DNA of 64,000 bases from Ornithinimicrobium ciconiae (GCF_007197575.1 NZ_CP041616.1:3782001-3846000), one strand, 5' to 3'; counted from the stretch's first letter, positions 1 to 9,796 are shown. The notes: a model not told the origin generated them from the sequence alone. Numbers and translations are program-made.

Positions 1-925
1 GCGCGTTCAACCGGAGCTTGCGGCTCGCCTCCTGCTGCAGGGTGGAGGTGGTGAAGGGTGCGGAGGGACGGCGGGTGTAGGGCTTCTCCGAGACCTGGCG
101 GACGACGACCTGCGCCTCGCGGGTGCCCTCGGCGATGCTAGTGGCGAGCGCGGCCTCGAGGTGGACCAGTCCGGAGCTCTTCAGCGCCCCGCGGTCATCG
201 AAGTCGCGGCCGGTGGCGACCCGCTTGCCGTCGACCCCGGTCAACCGGGCCAGGAACGCCTGCCCACCGCTCCCCTCGGGGGCGAACTCGCCCTCGACGT
301 CCCAGTAGGACGCGGAGCGGAACGCCATGCGCTCGCGCTCCCGCTCGACCACCATGCGCGTGGCCACCGACTGCACCCGACCGGCGGAGAGTCCCTGCCG
401 CACCTTGCGCCACAGGACGGGGCTGACCTCGTAGCCGTAGAGCCGGTCTAGGACCCGACGGGTCTCCTGGGCGTCGACCCGGTCCATGTTGAGGTCCCGG
501 GTCTCGTTGACGGCGCGCTGGATCGCCTCGCGGGTGATCTCGTGAAAGACCATGCGCTTGACCGGCACCTTGGGCTGCAGGACCTCCAGCAGGTGCCAGG
601 CGATCGCCTCGCCCTCGCGGTCCTCATCCGTGGCGAGATAGAGCTCGTCGGCATTCTTGAGGTGCCGCTTGAGTTCGTTGACCTTCTTCTTCTTGTCGGC
701 GTCGACCACGTAGTAGGGGTCGAAGTCGTCCTCGACGTTGATCGCAAACTTGCCGAACGGCCCCTTTTTCATCTCGACCGGGAGCTCGCTGGGATTGGGC
801 AGATCCCGGATGTGCCCAATGCTGGCGTCGACCACATAGTCAGGACCGAGGTACTCCCCGATGCTCTTGACCTTGCCTGGTGACTCGACGATAACTAGCT
901 TGCGACCGCTCACGGGACCTTCCAT
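1..925 (-). CDS. topA: DNA topoisomerase I, N-terminal part (runs off left edge)
   Basis: Type IA topoisomerase that relaxes negative supercoils. The frame opens at ATG 925 behind a GGGGGGAG ribosome site and runs off the window. The TOPRIM signature VESPGK is at residues 13-18, and the metal-binding acidic stretch ATDEDREGEAIAWHL lies near residues 98-111 (D100, D102). It continues through RRVLDRLYGYEVSPVLW and LSAGRVQSVATRMVVERE, both typical of TopA. About 308 residues are visible; the catalytic tyrosine (YxTYxRTDS region) lies beyond the edge. A GTG at 913 is an alternative start. Identification is secure from the motifs. Confidence 0.97.
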   Translation of the reverse strand, partial: MEGPVSGRKLVIVESPGKVKSIGEYLGPDYVVDASIGHIRDLPNPSELPVEMKKGPFGKFAINVEDDFDPYYVVDADKKKKVNELKRHLKNADELYLATDEDREGEAIAWHLLEVLQPKVPVKRMVFHEITREAIQRAVNETRDLNMDRVDAQETRRVLDRLYGYEVSPVLWRKVRQGLSAGRVQSVATRMVVERERERMAFRSASYWDVEGEFAPEGSGGQAFLARLTGVDGKRVATGRDFDDRGALKSSGLVHLEAALATSIAEGTREAQVVVRQVSEKPYTRRPSAPFTTSTLQQEASRKLRLNA

Positions 926-1068
926 TTCTCCCCCCGAGCGTGTCGCGGATTCGTCGCGACCTCGACGCCTAGGAGGAACGGCGCTCACGCTAGCCCATCC
1001 CCCAGAGCGTCAGCACACAGGTTCCCGGACAGCATCCCACCGCTGTCACTCACCACCTCGCTGCACGG

Positions 1069-1974
1069 CTAGCGCGAGAGGAGGGCATCGGGCGCCTCGA
1101 GCAGCTGCGCGACGGTGTGCTCGGCGATGGCCGTGAACTGCGGGCTGTCGGCCGACAGCGCGAGGGAGTTGACGGCATACAGCACGGCCCAGCCCCGCGC
1201 CCGCTGCCAGAGCGCCTCGTCCCGACCCGCCAGCTGGGAGTAGCGCACCACGAAGGCCGCGCGCCCCTCCCAGGAGAAGGTCTGCCAGGCCGTGGCCAGG
1301 TCGGAGGCAGGGTCGCCCTGGGTCAGGTCTCCGAAGTCGATGACGGCGGCGAGGCTGCCCCGGCGCACCACCATGTTGAGCGGGTGCGGGTCGCCATGCA
1401 CCCACCGTGGCGGGCCGTCATAGACCGGCGCGGCCAGGGCCCGCTCCCACTGGGCCAGCAGGTCATCGCCTCGGGGATGACCGACGCTGCTGAGCCGCTC
1501 CCGGAGGGTCGCGTCGCGCAGGGCCAGCGGCACACCGCGGACCAGGCTCTGGGGCGCGTCGCTGGGCGCGGGTTGGTGCAGCTGGGCAGCGAACCGGGCG
1601 AGCACCCCGGCCCAGTGCGCCCTGGCAGCGACCGGGCTCTCGGCCGCAGGCCGGCCCTCGATCCACCGGGTGATCGACCAGGACCAGGGGAAGTATGCCG
1701 TGGGGTGGCCGTGCCGCACCGGCGCCGGGACGGGCAGGTCGACCAGGCGCGCGACCTCGGGGAGCCACCGGTGCTCGTGGGCCACCAGCCCAGCGGCCGC
1801 CTGCCGTCGCGGCAGCCGGACCAGATAGTGCTGGCCCAGCCGGAAGATCGCGTTGTCCCACCCCTCACCGAGCGGACTCAGCGGACGGTCTGCCAGGTCG
1901 GGATGCTGGTCGGCGAGCAGCGTGCGGACCAGCTCGAGATCGATGGCGACCTCGGCCGGTGGACCGGAACTCAT
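1069..1974 (-). CDS. Phosphotransferase family protein (APH/choline kinase fold)
   Basis: A 301-residue soluble kinase of the APH superfamily. The Brenner motif WVHGDPHPLNMV (catalytic Asp, Asn) is near residues 191-202 and the metal-binding VIDFGDLTQGDPASDLA follows at about 211-227. The N-terminal half carries the small ATP-binding lobe. Members phosphorylate aminoglycosides, macrolides, homoserine or other small hydroxyl compounds; the substrate cannot be read from sequence, and this subgroup is commonly a chromosomal housekeeping gene rather than a resistance gene. It stands alone between topA and a decayed DoxX gene. Confidence 0.85.
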   Translation of the reverse strand: MSSGPPAEVAIDLELVRTLLADQHPDLADRPLSPLGEGWDNAIFRLGQHYLVRLPRRQAAAGLVAHEHRWLPEVARLVDLPVPAPVRHGHPTAYFPWSWSITRWIEGRPAAESPVAARAHWAGVLARFAAQLHQPAPSDAPQSLVRGVPLALRDATLRERLSSVGHPRGDDLLAQWERALAAPVYDGPPRWVHGDPHPLNMVVRRGSLAAVIDFGDLTQGDPASDLATAWQTFSWEGRAAFVVRYSQLAGRDEALWQRARGWAVLYAVNSLALSADSPQFTAIAEHTVAQLLEAPDALLSR

Positions 1975-1976
1975 CG

Positions 1977-2192
1977 CCTCAGGCTACCCATCCGGCATCC
2001 TGTTCGTCGCGATCTTCCTCGCCTCGGGCATCGGCCACCTGAAGGCCACCGACGCCATGGCCGGATACGCCGAGTACACGAAGGTGCGGGCCGCTCGCCT
2101 CAGCGTCATCGTCTCCGGCGTGCTGATGATCGTCGGTGCCCTGTCCGTGCTGCTGGGCGTCTGGGGCGACCTGGGCTCGCTGCTGCTGAGGG
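1977..2192 (+). pseudogene. DoxX-family membrane protein remnant
   Basis: The + strand frame reads a fragment with IFLASGIGHLKATDAMAGYA then VSGVLMIVGALSVLLGVWGD, which looks like the middle of a DoxX-family membrane protein (two hydrophobic helices around a conserved polar loop). It has no start codon or N-terminal helix: the frame emerges directly from the divergent phosphotransferase gene. It loses similarity where the ABC transporter gene ends at 2193. This is inferred to be a truncated leftover, not a working gene. Confidence 0.6.
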
Positions 2193-4214
2193 TCAGGTCG
2201 TGGTCTGCAGTTCCTCGTCGATGTCGACCGCCGAGCCGGCGAACTGCGACTGGTAGAGACGGGCGTAGGCGCCGTCGCTGGCCAACAGGTCCTCGTGCGT
2301 GCCCTTCTCGACGATCGCGCCGGCCTCCATCACCAGGATCAGGTCCGCGTCCCGGATCGTGGAGAGCCGGTGCGCGATGACAAAGCTGGTGCGGTCACTG
2401 CGCAGCGCGTTCATCGCGTGCTGGAGCAACAGCTCGGTGCGGGTGTCCACCGAGGAGGTCGCCTCGTCCAGGATCAGCAGGGCCGGGTCCGACAGGAAGG
2501 CACGCGCGATCGTGATCAGCTGCTTCTCCCCCGCGCTGACATTGCTGCCCTCGGAGTTGAGCACGGTGTCATAGCCCTCCGGGAGGGTGCGCACGAAGCG
2601 GTCGACATAGGTGGCCTCGGCCGCCTCGATGATCTCGGCCTCGGTGGCCTCCGGGCGTCCGTAGGCGATGTTCTCCCTGATGGTGCCCTCGAACAGCCAG
2701 GTGTCCTGCAGCACCATCCCGATGCGCGAGCGCAGGCCCTTGCGGGTCAGGTCGGTGATGTCCTCACCGTCCAGGGTGATCCGGCCGCCGTCCAGCTCAT
2801 AGAAGCGCATCAGCAGGTTGACCAGCGTCGTCTTACCCGCGCCGGTCGGCCCGACGATCGCCACGGTCTGCCCGGGCTCGACCGTCAGGTCCAGGTCGTG
2901 GATGAGCGGACGCTCGGGGTCGTAGGAGAAGGCGACGCCCTCAAAGGTGACCCGTCCGTGCGGGTCGTCGAGGGTGGCCGGGCTGGCGGACTCCGGGTCC
3001 TGCTCGTCCGCGTCGAGGACCTCAAAGACCCGCTCGGCGGAGGCCACCCCGGACTGCATCAGGTTGGCCATCGAGGCGACCTGGGTCAGCGGCTGGGTGA
3101 ACTGGCGCGAGTACTGGATGAAGGCCTGGACCTCACCCAGGCTCATCGTGCCCGAGGCGACGCGCAGCCCGCCCAGGACGGCGATGACGACATAGTTGAG
3201 GTTTCCGACGAACATCATCGTCGGCATGATGATGCCGGAGATGAACTGTGCGCCGAAGCCCGCTTCATACAGGTCGTTGTTGGCCTTGTCGAAGGTCCGC
3301 CGGCTCTCGGCCTGACGTCCGAAGACCTTGATGAGCTCGTGCCCGGTGAAGGTCTCCTCGACGATGGCGTTGACCTCGCCGGTGTGCTTCCACTGCCGCT
3401 TGAACTGCTTCTGTGCCCGGCTGCCGATCACTCCGGTGATGACGACCGAGACGGGGATGGTGATCAGCGCGACCAGCGCCAGGGTCGGGGAGATCACAAA
3501 CATCATCACGACCATCGCGACCACGGTCAGCAGTGAGTTGAGCAGCTGACTGAGCGTCTGCTGCAGGCTCTGCGAGACATTGTCGATGTCATTGGTGACC
3601 CGGCTCAGGACCTCACCGCGCGGCTGCCGGTCGAAGTAGGGCAGCGGCAGCCGGTTGAGCTTGTCCTCCACGTCGCGGCGCAGGTTGTAGATGGTGCGGT
3701 TGACCACGACCACCAGCAGCCTCGCCTGGACCCAGGACAGGAGGGAGGCGACCAGATAGATGCCCATCACCAGCACCAGGACCTCACCGAGCGCGCCGAA
3801 GTCGACGCCGCGCCCCACCTCCAGGTGGTCCATGACGGCGATCATGTCGGCGAAGGTGTCCTCACCAGAGGCGCGCAACCCCTCTGCCACCTGCTCCTGC
3901 GGTGTCCCTGGCGGGACGCCCTGCTCGGCGAGGACCCGGCCGAAGAAGCCAGCAAAGATAATGTCGGTGGCCCGCGCCAGGATGTAGGGGCCGATCGCGT
4001 TGAGGACCACGGCGACCGCCGTCAGCACGACCACCAGGGAGACTGCTGCCCGGTCGGGGCGCAGCAGCCCGATCAGCCGCTTGGCGCTGTCGCCGAAGTT
4101 GGCGGCCTTCTCGGCCGGGACTCCCAGCCCACCACCGGGTGACCCGTGGCCGGCGCGCGGTCCGCGGCGGGACTCCGCCGCCTTCTCCTCCTCGGACTTG
4201 ATGCCCTCGCTCAT
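2193..4214 (-). CDS. ABC exporter half-transporter, catalytically complete subunit
   Basis: A 673-residue type IV (multidrug-type) ABC half-transporter: an N-terminal polar extension of about 45 residues, six membrane helices (about 50-350), then an ATPase domain with Walker A GPTGAGKTTL, signature NVSAGEKQLITIARAF and Walker B LLILDEATSSVD with the catalytic Glu present. It starts at ATG 4214, overlapping the stop of the upstream 576-residue half-transporter (ATGA), so the two are translationally coupled and should form a heterodimer. The substrate is unknown; drug or lipid export is usual for the family. Confidence 0.93.
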   Translation of the reverse strand: MSEGIKSEEEKAAESRRGPRAGHGSPGGGLGVPAEKAANFGDSAKRLIGLLRPDRAAVSLVVVLTAVAVVLNAIGPYILARATDIIFAGFFGRVLAEQGVPPGTPQEQVAEGLRASGEDTFADMIAVMDHLEVGRGVDFGALGEVLVLVMGIYLVASLLSWVQARLLVVVVNRTIYNLRRDVEDKLNRLPLPYFDRQPRGEVLSRVTNDIDNVSQSLQQTLSQLLNSLLTVVAMVVMMFVISPTLALVALITIPVSVVITGVIGSRAQKQFKRQWKHTGEVNAIVEETFTGHELIKVFGRQAESRRTFDKANNDLYEAGFGAQFISGIIMPTMMFVGNLNYVVIAVLGGLRVASGTMSLGEVQAFIQYSRQFTQPLTQVASMANLMQSGVASAERVFEVLDADEQDPESASPATLDDPHGRVTFEGVAFSYDPERPLIHDLDLTVEPGQTVAIVGPTGAGKTTLVNLLMRFYELDGGRITLDGEDITDLTRKGLRSRIGMVLQDTWLFEGTIRENIAYGRPEATEAEIIEAAEATYVDRFVRTLPEGYDTVLNSEGSNVSAGEKQLITIARAFLSDPALLILDEATSSVDTRTELLLQHAMNALRSDRTSFVIAHRLSTIRDADLILVMEAGAIVEKGTHEDLLASDGAYARLYQSQFAGSAVDIDEELQTTT

Positions 4215-5944
4215 CAGGCCACCTCCGCCACGGCCTGGGACTGCACGATCTCTTGGTATGTCGTGCAGTCAGCCAGGAGGTCGTCGTGCGTGCCGACCCC
4301 GACCACCCGTCCGTCCTCGAGGACGACGATCTGGTCGGCGCCGATGATCGTGGACACCCGCTGGGCCACCACGATGACGGTCGCCTCGCCGGTCTCGGGC
4401 TCCAGGGCCGCTCGCAGCCGGCGGTCGGTCATCAGGTCCAGGGCCGAGAAGGAGTCGTCAAACAGATAGACGTCGGGGCGGCGCACCAGGGCCCGGGCGA
4501 TCGCGAGCCGCTGGCGCTGGCCGCCCGAGACGTTGCCACCACCCTGGGCGATGGCCGAGTCCAGCCTCTCCGGCATGGCCTGCACGAAGTCCGTGCCCTG
4601 GGCGATCCGCAGGGCCTCCCACAGGTCCTCCTCGCTGGCCTCAGGGTCGCCATAGCGCAGGTTGTCGGCGACCGAACCGGTGAACAGGTAGGGCTTCTGC
4701 GGGACCAGTCCGACCCGGCGCCACACGTCGGACAGCTCGGCGTCCCTGACATCGACCCCGCCCATCAGCACCGCCCCCGAGCTCACGTCATACAGCCTGG
4801 GGATCAGGTTGACCAGCGTGGTCTTGCCCGCTCCGGTGGATCCGATGATCGCGGTGGTCTGCCCCGGTCGGGCGGTGAAGCTCACGCCCTGCAGGACCGG
4901 CACCTCGGCACCGGGATAGGCGAACTCCACGTCGCGGAACTCGATCTCGACCGGGCCGTGCGGGATCTGCACCGGGTTGGTCGCCTCCACCACCGTGGAG
5001 TCGGTGTCGAGCACCTCGACGATGCGACCGGCGGAGACCTCCGCCCGCGGGATCATGGTGGCCATGAAGGTCGCCATCATGACCGACATCAACACAAAGA
5101 TCAGATAGGCCAGGAAGGCGGTGAGCGCGCCGATCTCCATGTTGCCGCTGTCGATCCGGTGCGCGCCGAACCACATCACCGCGATCGTCGAGGCATTGAA
5201 GATCAGCATGACCAGCGGGAACACCAGGGCCATCAGCTTGCCGACCGCCAGGGCCGTCCCGGTGTACTGCGTGTTGGCCGCGGCGAAGCGGGCTCGCTCA
5301 TCGTCCTCGCGGACAAAGGCCCGCACCACGCGGATGCCGGTGATCTGCTCACGCAGCACCCGGTTGACCCAGTCAACCGACTTCTGCATCAGGGAGAACT
5401 GCGGGACCATCCGGCGGATGATCAGCCCGACGACCAGCGCCAGCAGCGGCACGGCGACCGCCATGAGCCAGGAGAGACCGACGTCCTCGCGTAGCGCCAT
5501 GATGATGCCGCCGACCATCATGATCGGCACGCCGACCATCAACGTCAGACCCATGAAGGTGACGGTCTGCACCTGCGTCACGTCGTTGGTCGAGCGGGAG
5601 ATCAGCGTCGGAGCACCGAAGCGTCCGACCTCCTGGGCGCTGAAGACGGCGACCCTGTCGAAGACGGACCCGCGCACATCCCGCCCCACGGACGCGGAGG
5701 TGCGGGAGGCGAGATAGGTCGCCCCGATCGTGACGGTGATCTGCACCAGGGAGACGGCGAGCATGATCGCACCCAGTCGCAGGATCGGCCCGGTCTGGCC
5801 GACGGCGACACCCTCGTCGATGATCCGGCCGTTGAGGCTGGGCAGATAGAGCGAGGCGATGGTGCTCGCCAGTTGCAGGACCAGCAGGATCACCACGAGC
5901 CAGCGATACGGGCCCAGGTGGGCGCGCAGGAGACGGATCAGCAT
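4214..5944 (-). CDS. ABC exporter half-transporter, degenerate-site subunit
   Basis: A 576-residue half-transporter with six membrane helices (about 15-300) and one ATPase domain. Walker A is IIGSTGAGKTTLVN and the signature is the canonical NVSGGQRQRLAIARAL, but Walker B reads DVYLFDDSFSALD: the catalytic Glu is replaced by Asp. In heterodimeric exporters (TM287/288, BmrCD) one ATP site is degenerate in this way, so this is the partner of the downstream subunit. Its ATG (5944) directly abuts the stop of the TetR gene, giving a three-gene operon tetR-ABC-ABC. Confidence 0.93.
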   Translation of the reverse strand: MLIRLLRAHLGPYRWLVVILLVLQLASTIASLYLPSLNGRIIDEGVAVGQTGPILRLGAIMLAVSLVQITVTIGATYLASRTSASVGRDVRGSVFDRVAVFSAQEVGRFGAPTLISRSTNDVTQVQTVTFMGLTLMVGVPIMMVGGIIMALREDVGLSWLMAVAVPLLALVVGLIIRRMVPQFSLMQKSVDWVNRVLREQITGIRVVRAFVREDDERARFAAANTQYTGTALAVGKLMALVFPLVMLIFNASTIAVMWFGAHRIDSGNMEIGALTAFLAYLIFVLMSVMMATFMATMIPRAEVSAGRIVEVLDTDSTVVEATNPVQIPHGPVEIEFRDVEFAYPGAEVPVLQGVSFTARPGQTTAIIGSTGAGKTTLVNLIPRLYDVSSGAVLMGGVDVRDAELSDVWRRVGLVPQKPYLFTGSVADNLRYGDPEASEEDLWEALRIAQGTDFVQAMPERLDSAIAQGGGNVSGGQRQRLAIARALVRRPDVYLFDDSFSALDLMTDRRLRAALEPETGEATVIVVAQRVSTIIGADQIVVLEDGRVVGVGTHDDLLADCTTYQEIVQSQAVAEVA

Positions 5945-6589
5945 TCAGTCGACCTTCCGGGTGCCGTCCAGCAGCACGGAGACGATGGTGGCGGGAGCGA
6001 GGGAGCGCCCCTGGTTCAGGGTGGGGTGGCTGCTGGCGAAGGTCAGCAGGCCGACCAAATCGACGAGCTCGGCGACCGGCACCCGCAGCAGGTCGGCGTC
6101 CGGCTCCAGCAGCAAGGTCAACGCCTCACCGATCGGCTGGCGCCAGGGGCGTGGCCGATGGCGCGAGTCCGGCTCGGCCGTCGTCGAGGGCTCGTGGTCT
6201 GCCGTGGTTCCGGCACGGGCCTGCCCGGCCCGGGGAGGTTCCGGAGGGTGCACGATCCCCATGGCGTGCATCAGTCCGATGACTTCCTGATAACGGCCCT
6301 GCAGGATGGTCACGGCAGCGACCATCCGCTCGCGCAGCGGCAGGGACAGGTCAACGTCATCCAGCAGCCCCAGCACCGGTGCGGGGTCGAAGGCCTGGTC
6401 CAGAGCGGCGCAGACAAGCTCCTCCTTGGTGGCGAAGGCCCGGAACAGGGTCCCCTCGGCCACCCCTGCCGCTTCGGCGATCGTGCGGGTGGTGGCGCTC
6501 TGACCCTCGTCCTGGAGCACCGTGACCGCCGCACTGAGGATCGCGGCGCGGCGTTGGTCCGGAGGCAGCGCCCGGGCGCGTGGTGGCAT
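5945..6589 (-). CDS. TetR-family repressor of the ABC exporter operon
   Basis: 214 residues. The N-terminal helix-turn-helix (TTRTIAEAAGVAEGTLFRAF, about residues 33-52) is typical of TetR. The C-terminal domain is variable and contains a low-complexity acidic/Pro-rich stretch around residues 115-145. The stop codon touches the start of the first ABC gene, and the only palindrome of operator type lies just upstream of its own start, so autoregulated repression relieved by an exporter substrate is the natural inference. The ligand is not predictable. Confidence 0.9.
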   Translation of the reverse strand: MPPRARALPPDQRRAAILSAAVTVLQDEGQSATTRTIAEAAGVAEGTLFRAFATKEELVCAALDQAFDPAPVLGLLDDVDLSLPLRERMVAAVTILQGRYQEVIGLMHAMGIVHPPEPPRAGQARAGTTADHEPSTTAEPDSRHRPRPWRQPIGEALTLLLEPDADLLRVPVAELVDLVGLLTFASSHPTLNQGRSLAPATIVSVLLDGTRKVD

Positions 6590-6606
6590 GCCCCGAAGCG
6601 TAAGCG

Positions 6607-6622
6607 GAGTGAGCGCTCACTC
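6607..6622. promoter_or_regulatory. TetR operator palindrome
   Basis: A perfect 16-bp palindrome, GAGTGAGCGCTCACTC, ends 18 bp upstream of the tetR start codon. Position and symmetry are those of a TetR-family operator; the related TGAGTGAGCGCTCACTCA half-sites are common for this repressor family. The divergent lipoprotein gene (6696) may share the control region. Confidence 0.75.
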
Positions 6623-6695
6623 ACAATCTGATTTTTCTCCCAGGCTCGGTGGCTACGCTGCCCCGGTTGTCCTGTCCCCGCCAGGAGGCCCGCTC

Positions 6696-7451
6696 GTGAC
6701 CCTGTCCGTCCGCTCCCCCGTTGTCCTGCTGGTGCTGGTCGCTGGCCTGCTGACAGCCTGCACCGGGTCACCAGAGGGTGAGCCGACGGTGGACGGCGGC
6801 GTCCACGCGACCACCGGCGCTGAGACCACGGGTCCCGGCCAGGACGCGTCGACAACCGATGCCGGGGAGGCCGCGCCGACGACCGATCCCACCGACGCTG
6901 GGGCGAGCACGGGCCCCGATGCGGGCACGCCGGACAGCACGGACGGGGACGGGGCGCGGCCCGAGATGCCCGGGGAGGTCAGCGCCCAGCTCCAGTCGGA
7001 CGGGTCGATCCTGGTCGATGGCGGCCAGGCCTCCTTCCTGATGCCCTCCCAGAACGTCGCCTGTCTGGTGCGGACCGACAATGTCGTCTGCCAGATCGAC
7101 GGCAAGGAGTATGACGCTCGCTCGGCTGACATCGACCCGGCCGCCTTCGCGGGATGCACCCCCGCAGCGGCAGACGCGATGACGGTCGGTGGTGGGGTGG
7201 ACCCTCGCTGGTCGTGCCTGCCCTATGACCTGCGCGCCGACACCGACGTCACGGGCGGAGGCGCCTGGACCGGGCCCGGCCTCGGGGCCACCGCGACCCT
7301 CGACGGCGCCACGGTCGCCGTGCTGCCCTACGGCACGACACTGCGGCTGGGGAACATCTCCTGCACCAGTGACCGCCAGGGCGTCGCCTGCACGGACCTG
7401 ACCACGGGTCACGGCTTTCAGCTGGCCAGTCAGCGTTACGCCATCCACTAA
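6696..7451 (+). CDS. Secreted lipoprotein, function unknown
   Basis: GTG start at 6696 preceded by AGGAGG (6682-6687); 251 residues. A signal peptide ends in the lipobox LLTAC with the lipidated Cys at residue 22. A long Thr/Asp/Gly/Pro-rich linker (about residues 25-95) leads to a small Cys-containing domain with paired cysteines (NVACLVRTDNVVCQI, then SWSC-like and ISC...VAC). The architecture is that of a tethered extracellular domain held by a flexible linker. A longer frame upstream exists but lacks a ribosome site and would destroy the signal peptide. Confidence 0.8.
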   Translation: MTLSVRSPVVLLVLVAGLLTACTGSPEGEPTVDGGVHATTGAETTGPGQDASTTDAGEAAPTTDPTDAGASTGPDAGTPDSTDGDGARPEMPGEVSAQLQSDGSILVDGGQASFLMPSQNVACLVRTDNVVCQIDGKEYDARSADIDPAAFAGCTPAAADAMTVGGGVDPRWSCLPYDLRADTDVTGGGAWTGPGLGATATLDGATVAVLPYGTTLRLGNISCTSDRQGVACTDLTTGHGFQLASQRYAIH

Positions 7452-7638
7452 AACGGGTGCACCCCGGGGATTTTCTGTGCGGCGTGCGACACAACTGCGA
7501 CACAAGAGCGGGAGGCTGCGCGCGGGTGACCGTGACCTCCCGTGAACTTACCCCCGCACGGCGTGATCCGCCGTGGTTTCCTGAGTCACGAACGCCCTTC
7601 ATTCACGGCCCCCCCGGGGCCCGATCGAAGGAGTTCAG

Positions 7639-9774
7639 ATGCACCACACCAGGACCTCCCGGCTTCGTGCCGGGCTCGCCGCCAGCAGCGTCCTGCCGCT
7701 GCTCGCGGTGGCCGTTGCCACATCGGCGGGCATGGCATCCGCGGACGACGCGACCACTGACCGTGAGCAGCACCAGGCGACCGCGAGCAGCACAGCTGAC
7801 GTCGGCCTGACGGCGATCACCCCGACGTCGGCACTCGCTGTCGCCCAGGCGATGGCCAGCCCGAGCTTCAACGTCACCGCGGCCAACTTTGTCGCCGTAC
7901 CACCCGGCGGGGACAGTGCGGGCGTGGGGGACTCTGCGGTCGCGGGCTTCCCGACGCAGGGCTCGACCTTCGGCGTGCTGTCCAGCGGCTATGTGTCCAC
8001 CATCGAGGCCCCTGGCACCTTCTCCAGCTCCGACCTGGGCGGTGGCAACGTCCGGGGAGATACCGACCTGGACGTGACCGTGCTCAAGGTCGACTTCGCC
8101 GTGCCGACGGGGTCCAACTGTCTGTCCTTCGACTTCCGGTTCCTGTCCGAGGAGTACCCGGTCTATGTCGGGAGCAGCGTCAACGACGCCTTCGTCGCCG
8201 AACTGGACACCTCGACCTGGACCACTGACGACAGCCTCATCAGTGCGCCGGACAACTTCGCGTTCGATGCCGCCGGCGAGGTGGTCAGCATCAACTCCAC
8301 CGGCGTGGGCGGCATGAGCGGCACCAATGGCCTCGGCACCGCCTTCGACGGGACGGCCGGCAGCGGGGACAGCAACGGGGGCGCCACCGTGCGACTGTCC
8401 GCCTCCACCCAGGTCACGCCGGGCAACCACTCGGTCTACTTCTCCATCTTCGACCAGGCAGACCACATCTTTGACTCCGCGGTCTTCCTCGACAACCTGA
8501 TCGTCGGCTACACCCCTGACCCCGAGGTCGACTGCGCCCCAGGCGCCGAGATCGTCACCCACGACCTTGACCTGGAGCCCAACACCGGCACCGCGCCGGT
8601 CGGCACGGAGCACACGGTCACGGCCACCCTCACCGACGACGCCGGCGACCCGGTGGCCGACACCTCGGTCGAGTTCGCGGTCAGCGGCACCCACAGCACC
8701 ACCGGCTCGGCGACCACGGACGCCAGCGGGCAGGCCACCTTCTCCTACACCGGCACCTCGGCCGGCAGCGACACCATCAGCGGGTGCTCTCGCCCCGAAA
8801 CCGGGGAGCCGTGCAGCGCCACGGACAGCGTCAGCTTCGTCTGGACCGACTCCGAGGGACCCGCCGTCGAGCGCATCTCGGGCTCCGACCGTTACGGGAC
8901 CGCAACGGCAATCTCCGGCAACTGGGCACCTGGTGTCGACGTGGTCTACATCGCCAGTGGTCTGGACTACCCGGACGCGATGCCCGCTGGAGCCCTGGGC
9001 GGCACCCACGACGCCCCGGTGCTGCTCACCAAGCCGGGGAGTCTGCCCAGCGTCACGACGGCCGAGCTGACACGCTTGCAGCCCGACAAGATCGTGGTCA
9101 TGGGTGGCAGCACCGCCATCTCGGAGTCCGTGGTCACCACTCTGGGTGACTACGCCCTGGCCGACACCCCCGACGAGGTCACCCGCATCGCCGGCCCTGA
9201 CCGCTACGCGACGGCGGCGGAGGCCGGCCTGACCTACCCGGCAGGCGTGCAGGTCGCCTATATCGCCAAGGGCAGCGACTTCCCCGACGCCCTGGCCGCG
9301 GCCGCCCGCGGCGGACAGCTCGACAGCCCGGTCCTGCTCACCAGGACCGACCACCTGCCGGCTGCCACCCGCACGGCCCTGGAGCACCTCGATCCCGACC
9401 AAATCATCGTCCTGGGCGGCACCGGAGCCGTCGAGGACGAGATCCTGGCCGACCTTGCCGCCTATACCGACGGCACCGTCACCCGCGCCGCGGGCGACAA
9501 CCGCTACGGCACCGCCGCCGCGATCTCCGGGGACCACGCTCCCGGCGTGGACGCCGTGTTCGTGGCCACCGGTGAGATCTATGCCGACTCGATGACCGGC
9601 GCACCCCTGACCGCGTCGATCCTCGGCCCGGTCGTGCTGACCCAGCCCAACAACCTGCCCGCCGAGACGATCGCCGAGCTCGAGCGGCTGGACCCGCAGC
9701 GCATCATCATCCTGGGCGGCACCCAGGCTGTGTCTGCGCAGATCCAGGTGGACCTGGCCGCCTACTTCGGTTAG
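7639..9774 (+). CDS. Secreted protein with choice-of-anchor L, Ig-like and three CWB2 repeats
   Basis: 711 residues behind AAGGAG. The signal peptide (about 1-35) is followed by a beta-rich region resembling the choice-of-anchor L domain (SFDFRFLSEEYPVYVGSSV, about 155-175; paired Cys). A bacterial Ig-like domain (about 310-400) follows, then three cell-wall-binding type 2 repeats beginning near residues 410 (RISGSDRYGTATAISG), 514 (RIAGPDRYATAAEAG) and 614 (RAAGDNRYGTAAAISG). Each carries the VVLLGG-like turn (IVVMGG, IIVLGG, IIILGG). CWB2 repeats hold proteins non-covalently on the cell wall, so this is a surface-displayed adhesin-like or structural protein with no visible enzyme domain. 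Confidence 0.9.
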   Translation: MHHTRTSRLRAGLAASSVLPLLAVAVATSAGMASADDATTDREQHQATASSTADVGLTAITPTSALAVAQAMASPSFNVTAANFVAVPPGGDSAGVGDSAVAGFPTQGSTFGVLSSGYVSTIEAPGTFSSSDLGGGNVRGDTDLDVTVLKVDFAVPTGSNCLSFDFRFLSEEYPVYVGSSVNDAFVAELDTSTWTTDDSLISAPDNFAFDAAGEVVSINSTGVGGMSGTNGLGTAFDGTAGSGDSNGGATVRLSASTQVTPGNHSVYFSIFDQADHIFDSAVFLDNLIVGYTPDPEVDCAPGAEIVTHDLDLEPNTGTAPVGTEHTVTATLTDDAGDPVADTSVEFAVSGTHSTTGSATTDASGQATFSYTGTSAGSDTISGCSRPETGEPCSATDSVSFVWTDSEGPAVERISGSDRYGTATAISGNWAPGVDVVYIASGLDYPDAMPAGALGGTHDAPVLLTKPGSLPSVTTAELTRLQPDKIVVMGGSTAISESVVTTLGDYALADTPDEVTRIAGPDRYATAAEAGLTYPAGVQVAYIAKGSDFPDALAAAARGGQLDSPVLLTRTDHLPAATRTALEHLDPDQIIVLGGTGAVEDEILADLAAYTDGTVTRAAGDNRYGTAAAISGDHAPGVDAVFVATGEIYADSMTGAPLTASILGPVVLTQPNNLPAETIAELERLDPQRIIILGGTQAVSAQIQVDLAAYFG

Positions 9775-9796
9775 CCAACCCCCACCGCGGCCCGGT

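Noticed and set aside
7452..7638. Possible c-di-AMP-type riboswitch before the cell-wall-binding protein
   Set aside because: GC-rich leader with some pairing, but the conserved riboswitch core bases are absent.
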